The notes beneath the pieces were generated by a model. That model saw nothing but the letters and a program-made list of their open reading frames with translations, did not search any database and was not told the DNA's origin. 64,000 nt of DNA. It comes from Apostichopus japonicus (taxonomy: Eukaryota; Echinodermata; Holothuroidea; Aspidochirotida; Stichopodidae). Location: NCBI RefSeq assembly GCF_037975245.1, contig NC_092563.1, positions 234,001-298,000 on the forward strand, written 5' to 3'. This document shows positions 52,801 to 63,821 of this stretch, piece by piece (position 1 is the stretch's first letter; the number at the start of each line of letters is the position of its first letter). Position numbers and translations under genes: made by a program.

Positions 52801-55800
52801 GGTAGGTCTGTGGTATTGTTTGAGAGAGTGGGTAAAATAGGATTTAAAGGGGGAAAATAGGAATTATAGCCAGTGGTGTGGCCAGGGTTCTGCTAACGGA
52901 GGGGGGGGGGATGGGGTTATCCCTCATGGGCCCAAAATTGGTGGAATCTGAAAAATGGCCTGAAATTTGGTGGGCCATAAAGTTTTGTGGGCCCTACATT
53001 TTTAAGCCCGAAAAGGTATGAGCTTCTGCACCATTGGTGCTCTAGTATATTAATCGCATACAGTTCCCCCAACCCACTAGTTTGAACTCAACCAATCAGA
53101 GATGCAGGTTTAGTTTTGAGCTGTCGCTAAATATAGATTCAAAAACGTTGAGTTGGTAAATTGGTACAACCAGCGAGCTGGTACTCTAACAACTCCCTGG
53201 TTCAACTGCCATAGACAATCTACACAAATCATGCATGGTGTTGTATACTTGTATTACATAACGATCAATGACGTTCGTCGCTTTTAAATATTCATATTAT
53301 GGGTGAGGTTTATTGGGATCCCAACGGAAAATATCTTCGAGAAATACAAAGTTAAAAGTTGTAAATTTTTCGACTTTTATGCCACCATATGAAGTAAGAT
53401 TTGAATAGATGAGCTAGTTATGTATGTCGTTATGTCATCGAGGAATCAGTGAGGTTGAGAAAAACCATAGAAAAGGACACAAAATGCTGCTTTAACCTAA
53501 CCCAGTCCCCTTTCATGTTTTCCTCATGCTATACAAACACTGGTAACTCATTTGTATAAACCTTTTGAACAATATCACCTGTGTGTCACATGTAGACACT
53601 ACATTCTAGAACAATACTACCAGTGTGTCACGTGCAGACACCATCATAAACTATAGCAGGAATACGATCTCATCACATTATTATACCCATTGATGTTGGA
53701 AAGATTGAGAAGCGGCGACTCTCCAATGACCAACCACTGCAAAATTGTGCCCATTAGAGACCATGCAGAGGAGAGAGAATCCATTTCTGCTAATATTCTA
53801 CCTCAGGCTGACACGAAAGAGTACTAACCAGGCGTTACATCGCTGGAATGTACGGCAATGAGTGGTACATTGGTATAATTTCAGAGGAAGAAAATGATGT
53901 CTTTGTGAAGTTAAATGAAACGAAACAAGAACTCCAATGCACTTCCTTGGCCACAAAACACCCACAATATTTGTTGGATACCATTCTGAGCTGTTATTTG
54001 TGTCATCAGTGCTCCAGAGTTACAGGGACATGGAGGCAGCCAGTACACTCTCCCTCATGAAGACTTCAAAGACCATTCCAGCCAAACTGCAAGCATTCAT
54101 CAAGTAAACAAATTAAAGTGTGCTAACTTGTATATCAAGCCACACTGCAAGCATTCATCAAGTAAAAGAAATTAAAGTGTGCTAAACTTGTTTTACTTGT
54201 ATATGAACATCCATGTGTGGTAAGAAAACTGTAAGGACATTGAAGCATTGAGAGTTGTGACAGAACCAGTATATAATTTAAATGTGCGTGAATCGTTAAT
54301 GATGTGATTAAATGTCATTAATTTGACCTAAAACAATTTGTTATGTTACATTTTGATTCAGCTGACTGAAACAAGGATACAATGATCATATCACTCATTA
54401 TTATACTATGATTACATGACAAATATATAAGCTTGAGATTAAAAAATATGCGAAAAACGTCTAATATTCAAATTGCCACCATACCATGAAGAAGTTGAGT
54501 GCCAAAGCTGAAATTTGATGTACAAGTAGATATAATATATATATTTAACTGGTGTAAATTTCAATAAATGTTTCAATTGATCGCGGGGTCAAGAAGGGCG
54601 GGGTCTTTTTGACCTTTTTCTGGCTGGAGCCAACTTTGGGCCCATGCCATTTCTTAATTAATGCATTGGTGGGCTTATAATTGCTTATGAGTAAAGACAT
54701 GCAACCATAGATAATTCCCAAGGAATATACTGTAAGATTCATGTGACCTCTCATGTGGGCACAGGGTGACCTTAAAAATCACAAAAATCATTTTTGACAG
54801 AATAAAGTGCCTACTTTTGGTGATCATAACCAGAAAAATATAGGAGATACAGTTAAATTGAGTGCAGATTCATAAATTTTGGCAAGAAGTAAGATAGAAT
54901 ACCAAATTTGAGCTCTATACCTGACCAGACAAAGACTGAATCATGAGCTTTCAAAGTCGGAAAATATCACAAAAGTCACTTTTTGCGAAACGCAAACGAG
55001 CAAAATGGCCACAACGACCAAATTTCAACGGGCCATATCTCGAAAACGACATGGAGTATAATTTTGATTTTTTGTGTGTGTTCATTTGGGACATACTCAA
55101 TCATTCTGATGAAATTTCATCTAATTCTGAGAGGGTCACCTGGGGACCACTGGTTGATTTGACATGGAATGACCCAGAAGGAATTATTTCTACCTCAAGT
55201 TTTGTATAGTTTCTTAACATACAAATGCTTAACATGTGATCAGTCTATCTCAGTTTTTATTTTTTTGGATAATAATTCTGGAACAATTGAGGAATCATCT
55301 TGGAGTTGGGACTAAGAAAGTTGGGAAACTGAGCCATTTACACCAGTCGAGGGAATTCTCACTTATTTACTGACTGTATATTTGCAGTTAAAATTCTTAA
55401 CCTGTGTTCTATCTTTTTACATCTAGATGATGTGAGTGGAAGAGCTCTCTACCTTGATGGTCTGGCCACCACACCATTGGTATGAACTAGATGAATAAAA
55501 CACACTTCATCTATACAAGGCTCATTGTCTTTCACTTATTAACCTGCAGTAAATGTGAGGAAAAACACACTGCATCTATGACTAGGCTCATTATCTTTCA
55601 ATTATTTACCTCCAGTAAATGTGAGGAAAACACATTGCATCTATGACTAGGCTCAATATCTTTCAATTATTTACCTGCAGTAAATGTGAGGAAAACACAC
55701 TGCATCTATGACTAGGCTCAATATCTTTCAATTATTTACCTGCAGTAAATGTGAAGGAAAACACACTGCATCTATGACTAGGCTCATTATTTTTCAATTA

Positions 55801-58800
55801 TTAACCTGCAGTAAATATGTATATAAATGTGAGGAAAACACTTTGCATCTATGACTAGGCACATTATCTTTCAATTATTTACCTGCAGTAAACGTGATGA
55901 AAACACACTGCATCTATGACTAGGCTCAATATCTTTCAATTATTTACCTGCAGTAAATGTGAGGAAAACACTTTGCATCTATGACTATGCTCGTTATCTT
56001 TCAATTATTTACCTGCAGTAAATATGTAAATATGAGGAAAACACACTGCATCTATGACTAGGCTCAATATCTTTCAATTATTTACCTGCAGTAAATGTGA
56101 GGAAAACACTTTGCATCTATGACTATGCTCGTTATCTTTCAATTATTTACCTCCAGTAAATGTGAGGAAAACACACTGCATCTATGACTAGGCTCATTAT
56201 CTATCAATTATTTACCTCCAGTAAATATGAGGAAAACACACTGCATCTATGACTAGGCTCAATATCTTTCAATTATTTACCTGCAGTAAATGTGAGGAAA
56301 ACACACTGCATCTATGACTAGGCTCAATATCTTTCAATTATTTACCTGCAGTAAATGTGAGGAAAACACACTGCATCTATGACTAGGCTCAATATCTTTC
56401 AATTATTTACCTGCAGTAAATGTGAGGAAAACACACTGCATCTATGACTAGGCTCAATATCTTTCAATTATTTACCTGCAGTAAATGTGAGGAAAACACA
56501 CTGCATCTATGACTAGGCTCAATACCTTTCAATTATTTACCTGCAGTAAATGTGAGGAAGACACACTGCATCTATGACTAGGCTCATTATCTTTCAATTA
56601 TTTACCTGCAGTAAATGTGAGGAAAACACATGCATCTATGACTAGGCTCAATATCTTTCAATTATTTACCTGCAGTAAATGTGAGGAAAACACACTGCAT
56701 CTATGACTAGGCTCATTATCTATCAATTATTTACCTCCAGTAAATATGAGGAAAACACACTGCATCTATGACTAGGCTCAATATCTTTCAATTATTTACC
56801 TGCAGTAAATGTGAGGAAAACACACTGCATCTATGACTAGGCTCAATATCTTTCAATTATTTACCTGCAGTAAATGTGAGGAAAACACACTGCATCTATG
56901 ACTAGGCTCAATATCTTTCAATTATTTACCTGCAGTAAATGTGAGGAAAACACACTGCATCTATGACTAGGCTCAATACCTTTCAATTATTTACCTGCAG
57001 TAAATGTGAGGAAAACACACTGCATCTATGACTAGGCTCAATATCTTTCAATTATTTACCTGCAGTAAATGTGAGGAAAACACACTGCATCTATGACTAG
57101 GCTCAATACCTTTCAATTATTTACCTGCAGTAAATGTGAGTAAAACACACTGGATCTATGACTAGGCTCAATATCTTTCAATTATTTACCTGCAGTAAAT
57201 GTGAGGAAAACACATGCATCTATGACTAGGCTCAATATCTTTCAATTATTTACCTGCAGTAAATGTGAGGAAAACACACTGCATCTATGACTAGGCTCAT
57301 TATCTTTCAATTATTTACCTGCAGTAAATGTGAGTAAAACACACTGCATCTATGACTAGGCTCATTATCTTTCAATTATTTACCTGCAGTAAATGTGAGG
57401 AAAACACACTGCATCTATGACTAGGCTCAATATCTTTCAATTATTTACCTGCAGTAAATGTGAGTAAAACACACTGCATCTTTGACTAGGCTCATTATCT
57501 TTCAATTATTTACCTGCAGTAAATGTGAGGAAAGCACACTGCATCTATGACTAGGCTCATTATCTTTCAATTATTTACCTGCAGTAAATGTGAGTAAAAC
57601 GCACTGCATCTATGACTAGGCTCATTATCTTTCAATTATTTACCTGCAGTAAATGTGAGTAAAACGCACTGCATCTATGACTAGGCTCATTATCTTTCAA
57701 TTATTTACCTGCAGTAAATGTGAGTAAAACGCACTGCATCTATGACTAGGCTCATTATCTTTCAATTATTTACCTGCAGTAAATGTGAGGAAAACACACT
57801 GCATCTATGACTAGGCTCAATATCTTTCAATTATTTACCTGCAGTAAATGTGAGGAAAACACACTGCATCTATGACTAGGCTCAATATCTTTCAATTATT
57901 TACCTGTAGTAAATGTGAGGAAGACACACTGCATCTATGACTAGGCTCATTATCTTTCAATTATTTACCTGCAGTAAATGTGAGGAAAACACATGCATCT
58001 ATGACTAGGCTCAATATCTTTCAATTATTTACCTGCAGTAAATGTGAGGAAAACACACTGCATCTATGACTAGGCTCATTATCTATCAATTATTTACCTC
58101 CAGTAAATATGAGGAAAACACACTGGATCTATGACTAGGCTCAATATCTTTCAATTATTTACCTGCAGTAAATGTGAGGAAAACACACTGCATCTATGAC
58201 TAGGCTCAATATCTTTCAATTTTTTACCTGCAGTAAATGTGAGGAAAACACACTGCATCTATGACTAGGCTCAATATCTTTCAATTATTTACCTGCAGTA
58301 AATGTGAGTAAAACACACTGGATCTATGACTAGGCTCAATATCTTTCAATTATTTACCTGCAGTAAATGTGAGGAAAACACACTGGATCTATGACTAGGC
58401 TCAATATCTTTCAATTATTTACCTGCAGTAAATGTGAGTAAAACACACTGCATCTATGACTAGGCTCAATACCTTTCAATTATTTACCTGCAGTAAATGT
58501 GAGTAAAACACACTGCATCTATGACTAGGCTCAATATCTTTCAATTATTTACCTGCAGTAAATGTGAGTAAAACACATGCATCTATGACTAGGCTCAATA
58601 TCTTTCAATTATTTACCTGCAGTAAATGTGAGTAAAACACACTGCATCTATGACTAGGCTCATTATCTTTCAATTATTTACCTGCAGTAAATGTGAGTAA
58701 GACACACTGCATCTATGACTAGGCTCATTATCTTTCAATTATTTACCTGCAGTAAATGTGAGTAAAACACACTGCATCTATGACTAGGCTCAATATCTTT

Positions 58801-61800
58801 CAATTATTTACCTGCAGTAAATGTGAGTAAAACACACTGCATCTATGACTAGGCTCATTATCTTTCAATTATTTACCTGCAGTAAATACAAGGAAAGCAC
58901 ACTGCATCTATGATTAGGCTCATTATCTTTCAATTATTTACCTGCAGTAAATGTGAGTAAAACGCACTGCATCTATGACTAGGCTCATTATCTTTCAATT
59001 ATTTACCTGCAGTAAATGTGAGTAAAACACACTGCATCTATGACTAGGCTCATTATCTTTCAATTATTTACCTGCAGTAAATGTGAGTAAAACACACTGC
59101 ATCTATGACTAGGCTCATTATCTTTCAATTATTTACCTGCAGTAAATGTGAGGAAAACACACTGCATCTATGACTAGGCTCATTATCTTTCAATTATTTA
59201 CCTGCAGTAAATGTGAGGAAAACACACTGCATCTATGACTAGGCTCAATATCTTTCAATTATTTACCTGCAGTAAATGTGAGTAAAACACACTGCATCTA
59301 TGACTAGGCTCAATATCTTTCAATTATTTACCTGCAGTAAATGTGAGTAAAACACACTGCATCTATGACTAGGCTCAATATCTTTCAATTATTTACCTGC
59401 AGTAAATGTGAGTAAAACACACTGCATCTATGACTAGGCTCATTATCTTTCAATTATTTACCTGCAGTAAATGTGAGTAAAACACACTGCATCTATGACT
59501 AGGCTCAATATCTTTCAATTATTTACCTGCAGTAAATGTGAGTAAAACACACTGCATCTATGACTAGGCTCATTATCTTTCAATTATTTACCTGCAGTAA
59601 ATACAAGGAAAGCACACTGCATCTATGATTAGGCTCATTATCTTTCAATTATTTACCTGCAGTAAATGTGAGTAAAACGCACTGCATCTATGACTAGGCT
59701 CATTATCTTTCAATTATTTACCTGCAGTAAATGTGAGGAAAACACACTGCATCTATGACTAGGCTCATTATCTTTCAATTATTTACCTGCAGTAAATGTG
59801 AGTAAAACACACTGCATCTATGACTAGGCTCATTATCTTTCAATTATTTACCTGCAGTAAATGTGAGGAAAACACACTGCATCTATGACTAGGCTCAATA
59901 TCTTTCAATTATTTACCTGCAGTAAATGTGAGGAAAACACACTGCATCTATGACTAGGCTCAATATCTTTCAATTATTTACCTGCAGTAAATGTGAGGAA
60001 AACACACTGCATCTATGACTAGGCTCAATATCTTTCAATTATTTACCTGCAGTAAATGTGAGGAAAACACACTGCATCTATGACTAGGCTCAATATCTTT
60101 CAATTATTTACCTGCAGTAAATATAAGGAAAACACGCGTTAGAGAATTACGGTCCCACCATACAAAAAAAAAAAACCAAAGCCTTCTGTTTGGGGTTTTT
60201 TATGGCAAATATGTACTATTTTCATGATTGATAGTGATTAAATTTACTCACTTTTGATTTTCTTGTGTATTTCCAATGTTTCATCTTAGATATCAAGCAT
60301 TGCTTCGTTTGAAGCAATTTCCCTATTTGTCATTATCGTTTTTCTCCCCCACTTTTCTGATCTGTTATACATTACTTTACTCCTTGCCAGGATCCCAGAG
60401 TTTTGGATGCTATGTTACCTTTTTCTGTGTCATATTTTGGCAATCCTCATTCAAGAACACATTCCTATGGTTGGGAAGCAGAGGAGGCAGTAGAGAAGGC
60501 CAGAGGGGTAACTTGAAAAATTTCTATTTTTTTCCTTTTTTTTTATTACATTGGAACTTCAGGATGATGGGATGATATTAGGATATTATTCAAGTAACTG
60601 AAAAAACAGGTGATGTTTAATTATCTCATCCAGGGAATAATTCAACAGGTATCACCGCCCAGCAATATGCTACGTTACAATTTGCAAATTGCTATAAAAT
60701 TTCAAAGATGAACAGCAGTTTCTTGTACACAGGAACCCATAGTATTCTATAAAAAAGAAAATTCGAAAACATCAACACTGCTACATAAAACTTGAAAATT
60801 TTAAATTCACTATAATCCCAATTGCATTTTGACCCTTCTGCAGTGCAGTCTGCTAGACAAAGTTTTGCCTTGCGATTATGCAATCTTCAGTGAAAGGGAC
60901 TTTCCCATAGCAACAGTACTGTGTAATGTAATGTGAATTGGCAAGCATTGATAGTTATAGAATGAAGAAATGGACCTGTTGGACGTGTGCTGTATATTAA
61001 CTTCATTGCACGAAGCTAAGGTCCATTAGTTATAAGGATAGTCCGGAGGGAAGTTTATGATCACCTGATGAAAGAGACATACATTCTAAGCATCCTGGTG
61101 AAATTTGCAAGCAATTGCTACATAGCCTTCTCAAGATATTGATAATTGTCAGAGTTTGTATCATAAGTGGACTTGACTCATAAACCTAGTGTTTTCATAC
61201 TGTGATGCATTAAGTAAAGTATCCTAATTATACTTTGAAGAAAAACATAAAACATATATGTTTGTTTGTATGACATCACTCCCGTGTCCAAGTTCACTGC
61301 TGCTATTGTACCAATCATATTAACTTCAAATGTTGTTATCATGAAAACAGCACACAGGACTTGAATGCAAAGTTCACCTCTTTCCTCTAGCAAATGTAAA
61401 TCCATCTAAAAATTATTTTCTCCATTCTTAGTTTACCTATTGCTTGTATGTAAGTAAATGTAACATTGCATGATCTCTGTTACTATTAGTAAGTAGTATT
61501 ATGACAATGTGTCTTTACTCTTCATAAAGTGCAGCATGTTTTGTTTTTTAATTACTATGATTTTGTGAGACAATCTCAGTTGTTCCTCCTCACAGCAAGT
61601 GGCTAAATTAATCGGAGCAGATGCAAGGGAAATCGTCTTTACAAGTGGTGCTACTGAGAGCAACAATATCTCCATCAAGGTGAGTAGTGCTTGCAAAGGA
61701 GAAAATATACATGTACAACATGTTTGAGCACTAAACCTCTCTTTCCTATTTTAGTATCACAATTACTCTTATTTGTGTCTCTGATATACCGTGTACCGTT

Positions 61801-63635
61801 TGTCTGGTGGTCTATAAATAGAATCGAAGTTTGTTGGAAATGATAGGACTCCACATTTACTTATTATTAATTATCTTGACCATAAAGTAATCAGCAAGCA
61901 TAGTCACATAACATGTCAAGCAATCCAGAAAATTAAAGCAGATTTCAGTGTCATTCAAATTAAAGAATGCTATTATGGTTTGAGTTGTTGCAATAGTAAA
62001 CAGGAACATTATTGCAATATATCAATCAAACTTTCTGAATAATTGAAGCAAATACAACCATCATGTAACAGTACTTTACAACATTGTGAATTCTTGCAAC
62101 AACTAGCAAATGTAAACCTTTGTTATATATGTGTAAACTGACAGGAGGATTGATTATAACAAGTTTCTAAGGGCCTAAACTTGTGGAACTTCTATGTCTG
62201 GAGAACCAAATGGGTTATTAAATGCATTTAGAAATCACAGATCTGTTTGATAACTCTGTGTGCTGAAACTTCTGATGACATGACTCATTTTAAACTTAAC
62301 TATTTGTTTATATGTATATATATATATTTATATAAGTTTTAAGTTTGGTTGGTTGGCATCTATCTTGGTACAGAGTGCACTATGGCTACTCAGAGTTTCA
62401 CGCATTGACCAATCATCAGACAACTGGTCTGACGATCGCTCAATGCGTGAAACTCTGAGTAACGATTATGATCAGAAATGAGTGGAGACAATCTATGAAT
62501 TTGTGGGAAGCTAACATCTCTGATCCTGAAAAGGATATCAAATCTCCCAGTATGTTCCTTTCTGCATTGATAGTTGCTGATGTAAAATGTGCATTCATAC
62601 CACAGTAGTTTCTGTTGCAAATTTTTTCGTGGTCCAATTGATAACGTGCTTCAGTAATTTATTTTTGGTGCAACATTCGTGTGTAAACTACTGTGAATCG
62701 TCGAAAGTACACATTGAAGTTTTTTTTTTAATCGACATTGCATAAAAAGCTATTCACATAGGCCTACTGTCATTTTCATAGGGATGATTGTTTGCAAAGA
62801 GCCTAGCCCAGGATAAATGTTGGATCAGGTTTTGAGGATTTGCGCATGTGAAGTTGAAAATGAAGTTTGAATAGGCGCCTATGTACATGCAGTAGTACAA
62901 TGAACTGTGTGGAAGTTAGTGAGAGATATGCACACTGTAGGTACTGCGATTTTTGAAGAGTTGGTTGTTGGAATCGCTGCAACGTCAAAGCATAGAGCTT
63001 CTACGGAGTTGGCGAGTAGGGAAGTACAGTACAAGGGCGGATGAATGAGGGGGGGGGGGGGGATGGGGGTTAAAATTGGTTGAACAGCAGGGTGGGCAAA
63101 AGAAGGGGTGGGCCGGGCCTCCCCAGCCAAACATATATATTGTGTATTACATTCTCTAAGTACAGGCAGTGATACGATCACATCTTTACAACTACACTAG
63201 TAAAAGTAGGTCATACAATAAACGCAATTGGTGTTCGATCAGGATGCAAGCTTTTTTTACGGGACGCAAACTTTTTGGAGGGCTTGCTTCTATTTTTCTC
63301 TAGTAACATTACTATATATATATATAAAATAGTAATGTTACAAGATTCTATATATAACTATACATTACTATATATATATATAGAATCTTGTTTGATCCCT
63401 AGAGTAAGGCAAATATGTCACCAAAACAGAACTAGTATTGTTCAATACAGGTGACAAATGCCTACAGTGGAATTACGACCTTCCTTACCGGTTTCGAACC
63501 TCTGGACATACAATCAGTGTCCATAGCCTAGTGGTTAGGGTGTCCGCATATAAAGCGGGAGGCCCGGGTTCGAATCCCGGTGGAGGCTGGAAGTTTTAGT
63601 TCTTGATTTTCCAACTCATTATGATTTCAATGATC

Positions 63636-63672
<37 letters not shown>

Positions 63673-63821
63673 TGTAGACATTGTATTTCAAAGTAATCTT
63701 TCAATCCATTCTTTACTTAGTCAATGTTTCCATTGCTTTTTGGTTCACTGATTTTCTATTACTTCAGGGAGTTGGCAGATTCTACAAGTCAAAGAAGAAA
63801 CATGTCATTACCACTCAAACA
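49687..63821 (+). CDS. NFS1: NFS1, mitochondrial cysteine desulfurase, 5' part (exons 49687-49807, 55427-55479, 60391-60507, 61596-61679, 63768-63821)
   Basis: NFS1 is the PLP enzyme that takes sulfur from cysteine and passes it to the ISCU scaffold in mitochondria (with ISD11/LYRM4 and ACP), starting Fe-S cluster assembly. The five exons give 143 residues in phase (1, 0, 0, 0). Residues 1-25 are rich in Arg with no acidic residue before Glu20, like a mitochondrial presequence. Then come '[21 protein letters not shown]', '[13 protein letters not shown]', the PLP-binding '[10 protein letters not shown]' with SGATESNN at 114-121, and '[18 protein letters not shown]'. These follow the human protein closely. 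I chose ATG 49687 because an acceptor-like 'cttctgcag' ends at 49640 and no in-frame ATG precedes it after that site. The catalytic PLP lysine and Cys loop lie beyond the window. Confidence 0.95.
51049..51622. mobile_element. Nested fold-back element (arms about 190 bp)
   Basis: The left arm 51049-51241 and right arm about 51443-51622 are inverse copies ('gtccaggtcaaaatttc' / 'gaaattttgacccggac', 'gagatattgacagttgaagtt' against its inverse). It lies inside the 5.2-kb element. A relative starts at about 61036. Confidence 0.8.
51851..53024. mobile_element. Nested repeat element with AGCTCATACC ends and a 28-bp terminal palindrome
   Basis: The left end is a near-perfect 28-bp palindrome, AGCTCATACCAGCATGCTGG then TGTGAGCT. 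The right end has the inverse GGTATGAGCT at 53015-53024. The interior reads 'tgagctattgttacag', 'tccgtcaacaattgg', then several 'gggtcaaaggtcacc' type units. A second element may start inside at about 52870 ('cagtggtgtggccaggg' with poly-G). Confidence 0.55.
53780..54060 (+). pseudogene. Degenerate small coding region inside the 5.2-kb element
   Basis: The frame reads '[20 protein letters not shown]' followed by 'NDVFVKLN' (ATG at 53848, open to 54060). A 'G..WYIG.V/I.E' module followed by a short beta strand is a common look of small barrel modules in transposon-linked proteins. Upstream reading frames are broken. I do not recognise the parent family; it may be what is left of the transposon's own gene. 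Confidence 0.3.
55427..55479 (+). CDS. NFS1: NFS1 coding exon 2
   Basis: Fifty-three bases between 'tttttacatctag' and GTATGA. Codes [17 protein letters not shown] after the shared Asp codon. The human equivalent of 'DGLATTPL' begins the catalytic fold. Confidence 0.93.
55497..60135. repeat. 65-bp satellite array, about 71 copies, in NFS1 intron 2
   Basis: The monomer core is 'ctttcaattatttacctgca' then 'gtaaatgtgaggaaaacaca' then 'ctgcatctatgactaggctc' then 'aatat' (or 'attat'). The spacing is a regular 65 bp with rare one-base deletions ('acacatgcatc'). Variants cluster: 'gtgagga' early, 'gtgagta' late, and 'acctccagtaaatatgagg' in a few places. The array begins 17 bp after the exon 2 donor and ends 255 bp before exon 3. 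Each monomer has a PstI-type CTGCAG. There are no unique spacers, so it is not a CRISPR array. Confidence 0.98.
60391..60507 (+). CDS. NFS1: NFS1 coding exon 3
   Basis: Thirty-nine codons between 'ctccttgccag' and GTAACT, both ends phase 0. Codes [10 protein letters not shown]...[23 protein letters not shown]. The last codon is Gly where the human protein has Gln, just at the junction. Confidence 0.93.
61036..61340. repeat. Relative of the 51049 fold-back element, in NFS1 intron 3
   Basis: It shares the order 'atagtcc', 'gcat', 'ctggtgaaatttgca', 'caagatattgata' and, inverted downstream, 'tccaagttcact' with the left and right arms of 51049-51622. More decayed. Confidence 0.55.
61596..61679 (+). 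CDS. NFS1: NFS1 coding exon 4, PLP-site exon
   Basis: Twenty-eight codons between 'tcctcctcacag' and GTGAGT, phase 0. Codes [20 protein letters not shown] then ESNNISIK, which includes residues that contact the PLP cofactor in the aminotransferase class V fold. Confidence 0.96.
62385..62461. repeat. Hairpin, about 33-bp stem, in NFS1 intron 4
   Basis: Left 'actcagagtttcacgcattga' and right 'tcaatgcgtgaaactctgagt' are exact inverses of 21 bp. They are followed inward by a partly matched part and a small 'cagac-aactg-gtctg' tip. Open frames here are by-products. Confidence 0.85.
63300..63395. repeat. Two adjacent AT-rich hairpins
   Basis: First: 'gtaacattactatatat' with inverse 'atagtaatgttac'. 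Second: 'caagattctatatata' with inverse 'tatatatagaatcttg'. Both share 'acattactatatatatatata', so they seem to be one unit duplicated or inverted. Confidence 0.8.
63518..63590 (+). tRNA. tRNA-like sequence, probably a SINE head or tRNA pseudogene
   Basis: The D-arm region 'AGCCTAGTGGTTAGGGT' and a perfect T-arm (CCGGG-TTCGAAT-CCCGG) are present. The anticodon arm is TCCGC-ATATAAA-GCGGG, so the anticodon position would read ATA. The acceptor-stem sides do not pair well and ATA is not a usual eukaryotic tRNA-Tyr anticodon. It is therefore likely not a working tRNA. Confidence 0.4.
63636..63672. repeat. (TA)n microsatellite
   Basis: A short alternating TA run just after the tRNA-like sequence, consistent with a SINE tail or an unrelated microsatellite. 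Confidence 0.9.
63768..63821 (+). CDS. NFS1: NFS1 coding exon 5, last exon in the window
   Basis: Eighteen codons, [18 protein letters not shown], between 'ctattacttcag' and GTAAGT, phase 0. In the family the next residues (EHK...) begin the next exon, outside the window. Confidence 0.95.

Larger units (their letters stand above)
49978..55175. mobile_element. 5.2-kb long-terminal-inverted-repeat element filling NFS1 intron 1
   Basis: The arms are 49978-50726 and 54439-55175. They start GGGTCATTCC and end GGAATGACCC, and are inversely similar throughout; both arms even translate to the same spurious peptide beginning '[11 protein letters not shown]'. The 4 bp AGAA lie on both sides (49974-49977, 55176-55179). 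The interior contains two further nested elements and a small degenerate coding region. Four-bp duplications are known in Kolobok and Sola elements, but I cannot assign a superfamily. Confidence 0.85.

Noticed and set aside
55497-60135. CRISPR array
   Set aside because: Adjacent monomers with no unique spacers, in an animal intron. It is a satellite.
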